From Siphlonurus alternatus (lineage: Eukaryota > Arthropoda > Insecta > Ephemeroptera > Siphlonuridae): a stretch of 64,000 nucleotides of DNA. Location of the stretch: positions 4,230,501 to 4,294,500 of the forward strand of contig OX463778.1 in assembly GCA_949825025.1 (NCBI GenBank), in the 5' to 3' direction. Under the pieces are notes generated by a model, which was not told the origin of the DNA, did no database searches, and saw nothing but the letters and a program-made list of their open reading frames with translations. The position numbers and the translations under genes were made by a program. Below are positions 9,500 through 20,534 of this stretch, piece after piece. Each line of letters starts with the position of its first letter. Positions within the stretch are counted from its first letter, which is position 1.

Positions 9500-11516
9500 T
9501 AAATAATTAATTGTAAAATAACTAGGCAAGTGAGGCTTAATTGTCCTTTGATCACTGACCACCCTTATATACTTACATACTTAACGACCCTCATTAATTC
9601 AACCATTGTTTTGATAACAAAAGAGGGGTAGAGACTATCGCAGAGACAGTCGCCATATTGGAGGGGTGAAGTCTCTTGATACCGCTTGATACGGAGACCT
9701 ATATATATAGCTCATGCAGGCGGCGGGACGTTTGGTTCTGCGATGATTCACGACGATGTACTGACTGTCCGCGGTGGGCGGTATGACGACTGCCGCGCAT
9801 GATAGGGCGGTTTCTGGTTGCGTATGTAGACCCCATGTAGACCCCATGTAGAGGTGCAGGTGCGTCACATGAACCACACCTACATGCTTCGCTGCCCCTT
9901 ATTATGCACATAATATAAACTGTTATAAAATGCACATTAAATGCGACAGTATTATACGCTTACCATCCTTTTTCCTACCTTAATTATCATTATACCCCGC
10001 CGCGAGCTGTAAGCTCTTTTAGGGGTCATGTATATCCTTGTAAAAAAAAATATTGCTCGCCGATTGCTTGGGACATATTAGAATATATAATATATAAGGT
10101 CGATCGAGGGCAGAGACAGTTACTATGCAAGGTTTACCGCAGGTACGAATCCACAACCAAATTGGAGGGGTGGGGGGGGGGAGGAGGTTGTCTTCATAAG
10201 TCCAATTAATATATAATATATAAAAATATATATATAATTAAATGCCTGTATTGCTCATGTTAATTTCAAAATTTCATTTCAGGAAAGGGGGGTGCAGCCA
10301 CCTTTCTGGATCCGCCTCCGATTGAAGCACAGAGAATAAAATATTCAATTCAAAGAAGCTTTTATTCAGAGTTCAGAGTAACACATTACAATATAAGAAA
10401 GTTTAAAAAGTTCCCACAGCCCCTGGGTTGTATGCAACCTTGCCAGACACCGCAGCTCAAACAGTTGCCCAACTTTTGTACCTGCAGGCGCATGGAAGTC
10501 ACGTGAACTTAAATCAGGTAAATCACGTTCTATTATCACCTTTTTGTACACGGCAGTGCCGAAAGGAGCTTTTTATTATACTTCGAGCTGTCCCGCCCTC
10601 TCTGTCCAAGCAGTTATAAGGGGGGTCGCACACACTGTCTTAATTCGTATCGCATCATATGTAACGTGATAAAATTTGGGGCTGGTTCTAATTGAGAAAC
10701 GTACGATGTCATGCGATACGAAATGAAGCTGCCTGTGTGCGCGCGGTTAACTGCATGATCGCACCTCTAGCTTCTCTTTTTTTTTATCGTATGCTGTGCA
10801 TGCGTGAGATATAGAGCCTAAAGGATAATTATTTTACCACTAGACAGTCCATTAGACTATTCAGTGGTAAACTAACGTAAGATTTGATATATTGTATATA
10901 CATCGAGCAGTAATTTAATTCGAAACAATTCCGTTATTAAACAAATGGAAAACAAAGCAGCGAGGTATATTATTACCTGTGTGTCCCTTTGCAAATATGG
11001 TCAGCATCCATGATGACATCACCAATCCTTTGTCCTCCCATTTACTTACAAAAAAAGATTGGGCGCACGTAAGATCCTATACGGAGCAATTTTTCGATCG
11101 CTTATTGTTAACCCTCGAAATAAGTTATGTTTGCAAATTTAAAATTACGTATTGGCACTAACCTTTTAAGTTTGCTGCTGTAAAATTTTTATTATTTGCC
11201 TTGGGTCAGTTTAATTAAAGAGCATCTAAAGAATTTCGCGGTAGTAGTGTTTTGACTTCGAGCCGAAAAAACGTGCGCAAAAGGGTTGTGCGCCGATGCG
11301 CGGTGGTTGTAGCAGGAGTCAAAATCAGCAAACGAACATCATGGCGACTATATAATTTTTCTGATGGATTCTTATACCATTGGCAACAGTCGACTCTTCT
11401 GACAGCCGCATGTAATAAATATATATATGATACTTATATAACTTTTATTTGCCACGCCCTCTAGGGCCTCTATGGCTATACGCTATATTAGTTTTTAGTG
11501 AGTTCTGTAGTGTTCC
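9500..11516. other. Intergenic DNA upstream of the LINE
   Basis: Apart from the small TIR element at 10627-10743, I see a short tandem duplication (GTAGACCCCAT twice near 9827-9850), AT-rich microrepeats near 10200-10230 and a small hairpin near 10840-10872 (TTTACCACTA / TAGT..GGTAAA). No credible gene. Confidence 0.5.
10627..10743. mobile_element. Short TIR element
   Basis: The arms GCACACAC..AATTCGTATCGCAT and ATGCGATACGAA..TGTGTGCGC are complementary over about 40 bp with a few mismatches. About 117 bp in all, no coding capacity. Confidence 0.65.
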
Positions 11517-11529
11517 TTTAGCGTGTGTT
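11517..11529. repeat. Left target-site duplication of the LINE
   Basis: TTTAGCGTGTGTT, identical to 17520-17532. Flanking bases differ on both sides, so the duplication is exactly 13 bp. Confidence 0.93.
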
Positions 11530-11686
11530 GGTGGGTGAGGTGAACAGACGTGTCTTCTTGGCTCAGGTAATTTTTCAATTAATTTATACCTATTTCCATC
11601 TACAACCTATTCCTATCTATTTGTATTCTGTCTTACACACACTATAGTACTGGTATAGCTAATTTTTTCACTTGGGGTCCCGGCCC

Positions 11687-13468
11687 ATGGCCAAAAAAGG
11701 CCCTCCCAGTGGATACTTTGATCAATTCAAAGTCCCACCCATAGGTAATAATTCTAATCTTGTTTCTTCTCTGAACGTACGCAATTATAGTGGTATTCCC
11801 ATCTCAAATAACTTGTATGAGGCTTTGGATAATGATGACCCAATTCTTATAAGTCATATTAATAATCAAAATCAAATAATGGAGCAATGCAGCAGCTCAC
11901 AAATAACCAGCGACATGCCCCAACCTGCTGAATCAAGCAATAGTATGCATACCATGGAAGTGGAATGTGATGATAACAATGATCAACAAACAAGCAACAG
12001 GTCTTCTCAAGCCTCACAATCTCCTCAAGAAAAACGTGCTCGTACAGACTCAAATGAATCTTCAGAAAATATAAATTCTGGAAATAAACATGCTAGGAAA
12101 TCACCACAAATTGATCGTAGATCTCTCAATAGATACCCTCGCTCTCATTATGGTCCATTTTCTGTGCATGTGGAGGGCGTGGAAGGCTGCATTATTACAA
12201 ACATGTCCCATAAGTCTCAAGCAAAAGCATTCTTGCCCTTCTTAAAAACTAGTGGTTCTGATGAAGACATATTTGCTAGTACAGGCAAAAACCGCTTCAC
12301 ATTCCAATTTACTACTGCTATGAGAGCCAATAATTTTGTTTCACTATTTCCTACAATTAACCTTGAACAAAACAAAGCAATTGCTTATATCCCCTCATCT
12401 GCGGTTGAAATAGTGGGCGTCATTAGAGATGTAGATCCTGAAATCACTGACGGGGAGCTATGGGAAAACTTGGTGTGTCGTTCTAAATCCATCACTAATA
12501 TTAGACGTTTTCGCATACAAGAATCAGCTGATGAAAATACAAGAAACCCTAGATTTAAAAATTTAACCACTGTTGCAATTCACTTTGAGGGCAACTCCCT
12601 GCCAACTGACGGGGTGCGTCTCTTTCATCGTTACTATAAAGTTGATGTATACATTCCTAGAGTCACACAGTGCTACAACTGCTTGCGTTACAGACATGTT
12701 GCTAAGCACTGTAGAAGCCAGGTTAGATGCATGCATTGCGGAAGCAACCATTCTACAAACTCTTGTGATAAGTCTACTCAACCCCACTGTGTTCATTGCT
12801 CTGGTGACCACCCAGCCAACAATCCACAATGTCCTACTTACCAAAGTGAAAAACAACGAGTCATCGAACAAGCCAACCAAGCTCCGCATAGCCACCTCGA
12901 CTTAAAGCAACGGAGAGGTTACACCCCTGAAAGCCAGTCGTTTCCTCTCCCTTCCTCATCTCAAGCTACAGCTTATTCGAATCCAAAATCCAGTATAAAT
13001 CATTTTCCACCCATAACTCGTTCTCCAATTTCTTCCATCAGGCAGTCTCAAAGTCCGTACTCAACTGTACTTGCCAGACCCAGACCCAACTTACCAGCGA
13101 CTCCTCAGTCGCGCTCCTACCAGCAAACTCCTAGTAGCCCATCCTCTCCAAGAGCCCTCGTAAGAAGCGATGGTGTACGCTACATACCTGAGACTCAAGA
13201 ATCAAATTTTGACAATGCCATTACTCTTAGTAAAGAAACTATAGATCAAATTGCTCTTCAAACATCTCACAATGTATACACTTGGCAGCTAAAACAACTA
13301 CAGGATAAAAAGGGAGAATACTTTGAAGCTATCAATAAAATTGTAGACCCAAAAAGCATTATAGAATCAGCAGTTACAAATATACTAGACAACATTAAAG
13401 CACAATTACCTGAGCTCATTGCATCTCACTTCTCTAATCATCAAAATGGCAGGACAACAGATAACTAA
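11687..13468 (+). CDS. LINE ORF1: gag-like RNA-binding protein (about 593 aa)
   Basis: Nucleic-acid-binding protein expected to package element RNA. The open frame begins at 11672 with a non-ATG codon; I choose ATG at 11687, in the good context GCCCATGG. The N-terminal third is polar and low complexity. A central segment (about residues 150-330) resembles the domain that precedes zinc knuckles in R1/I-type gags. Three CCHC-type knuckles follow: CYNCLRYRHVAKHC, CMHCGSNHSTNSC and CVHCSGDHPANNPQC. Next come a Ser/Pro-rich stretch and an acidic C-terminal region. The end overlaps ORF2. Confidence 0.9.
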   Translation: MAKKGPPSGYFDQFKVPPIGNNSNLVSSLNVRNYSGIPISNNLYEALDNDDPILISHINNQNQIMEQCSSSQITSDMPQPAESSNSMHTMEVECDDNNDQQTSNRSSQASQSPQEKRARTDSNESSENINSGNKHARKSPQIDRRSLNRYPRSHYGPFSVHVEGVEGCIITNMSHKSQAKAFLPFLKTSGSDEDIFASTGKNRFTFQFTTAMRANNFVSLFPTINLEQNKAIAYIPSSAVEIVGVIRDVDPEITDGELWENLVCRSKSITNIRRFRIQESADENTRNPRFKNLTTVAIHFEGNSLPTDGVRLFHRYYKVDVYIPRVTQCYNCLRYRHVAKHCRSQVRCMHCGSNHSTNSCDKSTQPHCVHCSGDHPANNPQCPTYQSEKQRVIEQANQAPHSHLDLKQRRGYTPESQSFPLPSSSQATAYSNPKSSINHFPPITRSPISSIRQSQSPYSTVLARPRPNLPATPQSRSYQQTPSSPSSPRALVRSDGVRYIPETQESNFDNAITLSKETIDQIALQTSHNVYTWQLKQLQDKKGEYFEAINKIVDPKSIIESAVTNILDNIKAQLPELIASHFSNHQNGRTTDN

Positions 13469-16400
13469 AGAACTGATCATCACAAACTGGAACGCTCGTG
13501 GTTTACGTCATAAAAAGCATGCATTTGAAGACTTTCTTTACGAATCTAACACTCACATTTGTGCTGTCACCGAAACTAAACTCATCCCAAACCACACACC
13601 TAGGTATAAACATTACAAGATTATACATCATTCATTTCAAAGTGGTAAAGGTGGTGTGGCATTATTTATCAAAAAAGGTATTAAGTTTCAAGTGATAGAA
13701 TATAATAACACACCAAATAATCCTGAAGTAGTGGCAGCCAATGTTCATTTTGAGGGTACTAGTTTTACTATTATGGCAGTCTATGCAGCGCCCAATACTA
13801 CGTTATCTCCTGCCATTCTTCATAATATTAAATCTTTATCTACTGGTGAATTTGTCTTGGTCGGTGACTTCAACGCTCGACATACCACTTGGGGGTGCTT
13901 CGACTCCAACAAAAGGGGGAGGGATATGTATAATTTTTTAGATCAAGAGAACCTTATTCTTCTTAATGACGGCTCCCCTACCCGTATACCTCAACCAAAC
14001 CAGCATGCTAATGCCATTGATTTAACTGTTATTACTCCGGCTTTGGGTATTACAGCTTCATTTGAAGTATGGGAAGATTGTATTGGAAGCGACCACTTAC
14101 CAACCATCTCTAAATTTGAACTTCTGAGTGTTCCTCACTTCAATAAATTATCTTTTAATAAACGGAACTTCCGCAAAGCTAATTGGGTTAAATATCAAGA
14201 AGAAATAAATAATAATATTAAAAATTATAAATTATCCAACTCTATACATGACTCCTACAACAATTTTATTAATATTATACAATCTGCAGCTGAAGCTAGT
14301 ATTCCTCGTAAGACTGCGTTTAACCCAAACAAACGTATCCATCCTGCAAATTATTGGTTTAACCAAAAATGTAGCGATGCGAGAAACCTACGCAAACAAA
14401 AGACTAGAGAAGGTAGAAAATTCCTGACAAGTGCCAAGCTTATTGAAATTAACAGAGTGTCTGCCTTAGCTACAAAAACCAATAAAAGAGAAAAAAAGAA
14501 TGGATGGAGATCATTTTGTGCCACACTCAATCGTAACACTCCTGTTAGTCAGGTATGGAAATCAATTAAGGCTTATCGTATAGGTATCACCAAGAACTCT
14601 GTACCTGAACAATGTGCTTCGTTAAACATGGAAAACTACGCTGCCTCAATGTGCCCACCATATGTACCATCTGCCGAGGAGCTCATCATGTTTGATATAG
14701 AACCAAACTTAATTGACGAGCTGCATTTTGACTTCATTTTGGAAGAACTCTATTTGGCTCTTGGTGAAACTAATAACTCTGCCCCTGGACTAGATGAAAT
14801 TAATTACAATATGATTAATCACCTCCCCTGTGAAGCGAAGTCTGAATTACTGAAAATATATAATGTTGTATGGAGAACTGGAATCATACCTCAACCTTGG
14901 CTTGAGGTCCTCATTAACCCAGTTTTAAAGCCAGGCAAACAAAAAGGACTCACGTCTTCGTATCGTCCAATAGCTCAATCCTCATGTGTCGCTAAACTAT
15001 TCGAGAAGCTAATTGATAGACGTCTATGTTGGTTCTTGGAACACAATGATGCTTTTCCTCAAAACTTAACTGGATGCAGAAAAGGTATGAGCTGTCTAAA
15101 TAATTTATCTTCATTAGTAACTGAAGTTCAATTAGGATTTGGACAAAAACAAAATACTGTCTGTGCTTTTTTCGACATAACCTCTGCTTTCGACAATGTT
15201 CACATCCCTACCCTTATAGACAGGGCAAGATCACTAGGTTTACCTATCTCAATCTGCAAATTTCTTAAAAACTATCTAACCAAAAGGATCTATCAAATTG
15301 GAACACGAGGAGTCAATGCTACAAGAACAATGTATAGAGGTCTACAACAAGGATCTGTTCTAAGCCCCAAGTTGTTTTTAATCTATACGGTTAGTTTGAT
15401 TGCTGAGTTCCCATATGTCATAAAAAGTTCTCTGTTTGTGGATGACTTGGCTATATATGTAAGAAACAAGTCAATAAACCAAGCAATCAAAGCAATTGAG
15501 GATGCCATCAAAATTCTTAGATATTGGCTCCAAATGTCTCATCTGGATGTTAATCCGCAAAAAAGTTCAGCTATTTTGTTTACTAGACACACTGAAAGAA
15601 CTGCTGATTTAAATACTCTGAGCATTCAGTATGATAAGTACCAAATCAAATTTGTCCGCACTAAAAAATTTCTTGGGTTAACCCTAGATCATAAACTTAA
15701 CTGGAATCAACACATCTCTACATTGACTTCTTCGTGCCTACGAGCTCTCAACACTATAAAAGCCACTTGTAGTATCTGGTGGGGCGCTGACCCTGCTACG
15801 GCAAGCTTGATGTACAAATCCTTGGTGAGATCAAAGATTGAATATGGATGCTTCCTTTATGGCTCTGCGAGTAACTCAGCTTTAAAACAACTAGACCGTG
15901 TACAAAACATGGCCTTACGTCTTATTCTTGGTGCATTCAAATCATCGCCTATCCAGGCATTGCAGGCAGAAGCGTTTATTCCTCCATTAGTTTTACGCTT
16001 TCAATATGTCAGTGACATGTTCTGCCTCAAATTGCATAACTATGAAAACTCATCTATTCTTAAAAGTATTAGAGCTCTGAATACTCAAATCAACAAGCCT
16101 GCAGCATACTGGTCTCATAAAAAACTTCCAATATTAGTGCAAAGTTTAAATAACATTGTTTCATTTCAAGTTTCATTAAGATCATCATTAATTCAACCAT
16201 GTTTTTCATCTGATTATGAAATTATCACTAATGAAATCACACCTCACTTTATTGATGTTACGCAAGAAACCAGGCAAGTTGACAATTATGCTAATGAACT
16301 TTGCAAAGAGTATATAAAAGTTAACTTCCCACTACATTACCATATTTACACAGATGGATCTAAATGCAATGAGTCTGTTGGTGCAGCATTTATTACGAGA

Positions 16401-17204
16401 AGAGATAGAATAATCAGAAACTACAAATTACCGTCTCAATGTAGCGTTTTTACAGCTGAAGCATATGCTATTTCACAAGCTCTAAGTCATATCCTGGACC
16501 ACAATATTAGCCCAGCTGCAATTTTCTCCGACTCAAAAAGTGTTCTGCAAGCTCTGGTTTCAAACTCTCTTAAGGTAAATACCAACTGGCTCATCTTCGA
16601 CATTAGAACCAAGATATCTTCATTGCAAAAAGTTGGTAATATTATTGAACTTGTATGGATTCCGAGCCACTGTGGCATTCTAGGCAACGAGATATGTGAT
16701 GAGATGGCTAAACTTGCTGCAACATCTGGTGATATTGTCAACCTCCAATTACCTGTCAGTGATTTAAAGCAATACATCAAAGACAAGTTTACAATGTCAT
16801 GGAACAATCAGTGGGATAGTCTAGTAAGGGATCCCCCTTCATGGTATCAACAAATCCAAAGCACACTACCTAACAAACCAATATATAAGCGTATATTTAA
16901 GGGTAGGAATTACCATTCAACCTTATCCAGACTTAGAATTGGCCACAATCTTAGTCCTGCTCACTTGGCCAGATTTAACATAATTGATAACTCTAACTGT
17001 AACTGTGGTAATCCATTAGCTAGTCCTCAGCATATGATTTTTCATTGCCCAATTGCAGATCAGCTCAGGGCCCCATTTATTATCACTCTTAATAACCTAA
17101 ACCAATATGCTCCATTTGATCTCAATAATTTGTTGTCCTTAAACAATTCTGATATTAACGATGCTATTGTATCATTTGTTATACAATCTAAAATGCCTAT
17201 ATAA
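13446..17204 (+). CDS. LINE ORF2: endonuclease, reverse transcriptase, RNase H (about 1,252 aa)
   Basis: Enzyme for target-primed reverse transcription. Endonuclease motifs: NWNARGL, TETKL, GDFNARH and SDHLP near the N-terminus. RT: SYRPIAQSSCVAKLFEK, FFDITSAFDN, GLQQGSVLSPKLF and the catalytic LFVDDLAIY (about residue 662). RNase H: IYTDGSK, TAEAYA, FSDSKSV and WIPSHCGILGNE, with the expected acidic residues. The end carries CNCG...HMIFHC. I favour ATG 13446 (AAAATGG), which overlaps ORF1 by 23 nt in another frame; an upstream in-frame ATG at 13419 would give 1,261 aa. All key residues are present. Confidence 0.93.
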   Translation: MAGQQITKELIITNWNARGLRHKKHAFEDFLYESNTHICAVTETKLIPNHTPRYKHYKIIHHSFQSGKGGVALFIKKGIKFQVIEYNNTPNNPEVVAANVHFEGTSFTIMAVYAAPNTTLSPAILHNIKSLSTGEFVLVGDFNARHTTWGCFDSNKRGRDMYNFLDQENLILLNDGSPTRIPQPNQHANAIDLTVITPALGITASFEVWEDCIGSDHLPTISKFELLSVPHFNKLSFNKRNFRKANWVKYQEEINNNIKNYKLSNSIHDSYNNFINIIQSAAEASIPRKTAFNPNKRIHPANYWFNQKCSDARNLRKQKTREGRKFLTSAKLIEINRVSALATKTNKREKKNGWRSFCATLNRNTPVSQVWKSIKAYRIGITKNSVPEQCASLNMENYAASMCPPYVPSAEELIMFDIEPNLIDELHFDFILEELYLALGETNNSAPGLDEINYNMINHLPCEAKSELLKIYNVVWRTGIIPQPWLEVLINPVLKPGKQKGLTSSYRPIAQSSCVAKLFEKLIDRRLCWFLEHNDAFPQNLTGCRKGMSCLNNLSSLVTEVQLGFGQKQNTVCAFFDITSAFDNVHIPTLIDRARSLGLPISICKFLKNYLTKRIYQIGTRGVNATRTMYRGLQQGSVLSPKLFLIYTVSLIAEFPYVIKSSLFVDDLAIYVRNKSINQAIKAIEDAIKILRYWLQMSHLDVNPQKSSAILFTRHTERTADLNTLSIQYDKYQIKFVRTKKFLGLTLDHKLNWNQHISTLTSSCLRALNTIKATCSIWWGADPATASLMYKSLVRSKIEYGCFLYGSASNSALKQLDRVQNMALRLILGAFKSSPIQALQAEAFIPPLVLRFQYVSDMFCLKLHNYENSSILKSIRALNTQINKPAAYWSHKKLPILVQSLNNIVSFQVSLRSSLIQPCFSSDYEIITNEITPHFIDVTQETRQVDNYANELCKEYIKVNFPLHYHIYTDGSKCNESVGAAFITRRDRIIRNYKLPSQCSVFTAEAYAISQALSHILDHNISPAAIFSDSKSVLQALVSNSLKVNTNWLIFDIRTKISSLQKVGNIIELVWIPSHCGILGNEICDEMAKLAATSGDIVNLQLPVSDLKQYIKDKFTMSWNNQWDSLVRDPPSWYQQIQSTLPNKPIYKRIFKGRNYHSTLSRLRIGHNLSPAHLARFNIIDNSNCNCGNPLASPQHMIFHCPIADQLRAPFIITLNNLNQYAPFDLNNLLSLNNSDINDAIVSFVIQSKMPI

Positions 17205-17519
17205 ACCATAACCTAAACAACCTCATTTACCTATTACAAATACATGCACTGAGTGGTTGTCTGTCCTACTGTTTCTAACAAAGGTCTCCATATCCAGGTA
17301 GCCGCTGTGGACCGAGCTGGCAGAAGAGGTGTTGGTAAATTAGTCCCCCTTCACAGTGCATAGTAAGCTATTAATTAACCACAAATTACCTCAACCAAAT
17401 ATAAGCCCTATCTACTAAACCCTGAGCCAAGATACAACCAACCCAAACATACCAAGTTACTTCGTACGTGGATGTATAGCCCTCAGGCTAATTTCCAAGA
17501 ATGTAATTAAGAAGAAGTA

Positions 17520-17532
17520 TTTAGCGTGTGTT
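17520..17532. repeat. Right target-site duplication of the LINE
   Basis: TTTAGCGTGTGTT, directly after the element tail AGAAGAAGTA; matches 11517-11529 at all 13 positions. Confidence 0.93.
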
Positions 17533-17924
17533 CCATTCAGCGTACTCTGCGTAACATCTCGCCCACATGCAGAGAGCGTCATACAATGGTCATGCATGCA
17601 TTTTACAAATTCATAATTATCATACAGTAAATTAGTTATGATTCCCAGAGACATATATCATCAGCAAGATCTGTGATAATTAAGTCTAAGAGAGAAATTT
17701 CGAGAGGTAAAAAAAAAGAGATGATATTAGGCGGCAATTGCATGTGGCTCTACCACTCATACAGGAAAAGTTACAAGAGTCAAGTTCACCCCCGGGGGGG
17801 GGGGGGGGCGGTCTGTCCAGGCATCGTTTGAGTTGCCACCTGTCGGACAAAAACGGAACTTAATTAGGTAATTAGTTTATTACAGGGATCGGATGCAAGA
17901 TGCACGCAGAAAAGTCCCAACACA
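17533..17924. other. Intergenic stretch, nothing recognised
   Basis: Contains a G-run (about 17794-17808) and no ORF, RNA or clear repeat. Confidence 0.5.
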
Positions 17925-18536
17925 CCTACATGTGTAAAGACGGGTTGTACACTTTTTGCTTAAAAATCCCACGTAAAAAGTGTTAGATCTTAAGCAAAAA
18001 GTGTTAGAATTTACGCATTGTGTGTTGCGTTTTCAAAATGTGTAAGAACTAACACAAAGGTATTAAAAGTTAAGATTTCAATAGTAGTCTACACATTAAG
18101 TGTGTAAGATGTATGGGTACGCCCAAGGTGTGTAAGATTTTAAGATGAAAGTGTGTAAAAAGTCAGTATACAAGAGTGTAACGAGAGAGGTAAAACTATG
18201 TTCTTAAAACTCAACACCTTTGGTGAGTAAAAGTTAAGCAACAAAACTGTTTAAAAAGTTGTTTTACACACCATGTGTAACTTCCTACACATGCATCTTA
18301 AACAACAACACACGAAATGTGTTAAGATGGACTTAAGAATAAAACGTATTATAATCAACACATTGGTGCTTAAAATCTTACACACCTTCTTTTAAAATCC
18401 TACACATGCAACTTAAGCAGCAACACACGAAATGTGTTAAGCTGGTTTTTAGAATAAAACGTATAAGAATCAACACAGCAGTGCTTAAAACCTTACACAC
18501 TTTGTTTCAGTTTAAAGTCCTACACAGTTACACAGT
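17925..18536. repeat. Array of degenerate TGTGTAA / TTACACA motifs, block A
   Basis: Dozens of short motifs such as TGTGTAAGATTTTAAG and its reverse complement form (CTTAAAATCTTACACAC) recur every 20-40 bp in both orientations. A longer unit of 115 bp is directly duplicated (18285-18399 and 18400 to about 18510). The same motif style returns at 20535-20885. I do not recognise the family. Confidence 0.7.
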
Positions 18537-18774
18537 GTAACGGACCCTGATATTCTCCTCTCAACCCCTAGACTGAGTCCGACCAAGCTAGGGTGGCTCG
18601 CGCAACAGGCCAACTTCTACAGTGAGAGGAGGGTGTCAGGGTCCGTTACAAACTGCAGTTTGTAACGGACCCTGACACCCTCCTCTCACTGTAGAAGTTG
18701 GCCTGTTGCGCGAGCCACCCTAGCTTGGTCGGACTCGGTCTGGGGGTTGAGAGGAGAATATCATGGCCGTTTAT
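18537..18774. repeat. Near-perfect 238-bp palindrome made of two head-to-head TIR units
   Basis: The centre is at 18655/18656 (AACTG|CAGTT). The arms of about 118 bp differ at only a few bases near the outer end. Each arm is itself bounded by short TIRs (GTAACGGACCCTGA ... TCAGGGTCCGTTAC, clear in the left arm), so it looks like two copies of one small element in inverted orientation. GC-rich compared with its flanks. Confidence 0.9.
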
Positions 18775-20534
18775 AACTCAACTAACTTGTCACTTGAATA
18801 ATAGAAATATTAATCTTATTACCTTCTAACGATTTGTCCTATTTAAATTTAGTGGAAACGGGAAAAAGTTGAATTGATAAGAAATAGATTATTATTATGG
18901 TAAACCAATTTATGACTTTTATTAATTTAATGCAACAGACTACAGAATTTAATATGAAATGTGGCCAGTTTACTATTGTTGCAAAATGTTATTAAATGTT
19001 CGGTGCACAAACTTACAAGACGATCGCAGGCGATGCAGAAATTTATCACTGTAGCACACACCCATGAATGCAACTCGCGTGCAGCGTGTTGTCACCGATG
19101 CACTATAGCGGCTGTAACTCCCAGCCAGCAAGGGATTGACCAGCCGTGACACAATACGACAAGCGCGTGCTGAACTTACGCACTCGTGAACTGCTGATAG
19201 ACGACTGGCGCCGAGTCGATGCCTGCATGCACCTTTGTCGACTCGAACATACCAACTTAACCTTTTGAACTTTTAGTGACGATTTGCATATATTGATTTT
19301 TATACTGATTTTAGTAAAATTTACTAGGTCATATATTATATAATAATATAAGTTCTTTTTGACAGTAAAAAATAAATACATTAAATATTATAGTGAATTA
19401 TTAATATTATAATTATTAAACACAGGGAATTTGATATGGTTAAATTTATAATTATGTTATTATTAAAAAAAACAATTTGACAAATAATATATCGGTGGTA
19501 TAATGATGAATTTAAATGCAATAAAAATAGAGTTGTTATAACAGTTACACATCTGCGCAAAGGATGCGCGCAGCGTCATCAGAGACAGGAATTTGCGACC
19601 GTTAGATCTGAAGTTCTTTGCTGTGTGTTTGCTCGCTTGTGTGTTAGTTCATCAATATCTGGATTTGATGAGGTTTTCGTTTCGTGATAGTTTAAATTTT
19701 GTAATATATTACTTGTGAAAGTAAGTGCATGCATGTTGTAATCGAGTTTTAGATAATGCGACAATAGTAACGTGTGTGAAGTGTGCGAGTGTGTAGCAGT
19801 GTATTGAAACTGTAGATTTGATTAAACGTTCGTTTAGGCGGGCAAGAAGCCGGGGAGTCGCCATGGCATAACATTGTGTGCACTGAAAACCCAGTAAAAA
19901 CTCGAGTATTTGAGTGTAATATGTGCAAGAATGCTTTCAGCATCAATTTATGTGCCGTTGTATTAATGAGTGTTTCAAGAAATATTGTCTAAAATATATT
20001 AATATATATATAGCCATTTGTAGGTGTACATATATGTACACCTACAAATGGCTATTAAAGTACGTACGAAATTTGTCTTTCTATTAAACTATAGAACTGC
20101 ATAAAAAGTTTTTGTTTAATATAATCTTCTTTTTTGTTACTTGCATCATCATTTTTTTTACTCATGTGATATCTGTGTTCTTAAGTAATAAAAAAAAATG
20201 CATTAATAAAAAAAAATGTAAATTTTAATTATATTTTATCCATGAAACCACCTTTTTTTAAGCAAATACACAATTATCATAGTATAATTTATTATAACTA
20301 TCTTTTAATTTTAGGATACTTAAGAGGATAGAAGCTGTTTTAAAAATACGGAAGAAAATCATAAATATAAGAGGAATAAATAATAATTCGAATAATAATT
20401 AGGCAGCCAAAAATTAGGAAATGTATTTTAATTTATAATATTCAATATGCTATCGTATACACTTATAAGTCTTCGAAAAGTTAAGAGACATGACTATAGT
20501 ATAATACTATTATAATATATATAAAATCATAAAA
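18775..20534. other. AT-rich intergenic DNA
   Basis: No gene supported. It holds the 46-bp hairpin at 20010-20055, scattered AT microrepeats and a mildly GC-richer patch at about 19000-19250 without a convincing frame. Confidence 0.5.
20010..20055. repeat. 46-bp perfect hairpin
   Basis: Arms TAGCCATTTGTAGGTGTACA and its exact complement meet at ATAT, preceded by a TATA-rich run. No spacer and no mismatch. Confidence 0.92.

Larger units (their letters stand above)
11530..17519 (+). mobile_element. Full-length, apparently intact non-LTR retrotransposon (I/jockey superfamily type)
   Basis: A 5,990-bp element bounded by perfect 13-bp target duplications. Order: 5' UTR of about 157 bp, ORF1 with three zinc knuckles, ORF2 with APE-type endonuclease, reverse transcriptase, RNase H and a C-terminal Cys/His motif, then a 3' UTR of about 315 bp ending in a short AAG-rich tail rather than poly(A). 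An RNase H domain after the RT, with an APE endonuclease and CCHC gag, points to the I group within the R1/I/jockey assemblage; the exact clade is inferred. No stop or frameshift is seen in either ORF, and the duplications are undecayed, so the insertion is young and the copy could be active. It sits between cyclin B and IQGAP on the opposite strand. Confidence 0.95.

Noticed and set aside
12563..12905. 110-codon frames on both strands
   Set aside because: Shadows of LINE ORF1, which has clear zinc-knuckle motifs in the main frame.
17925..18536. CRISPR-like array
   Set aside because: Units are degenerate, alternate in strand and have no regular unique spacers; the window is an animal genome.
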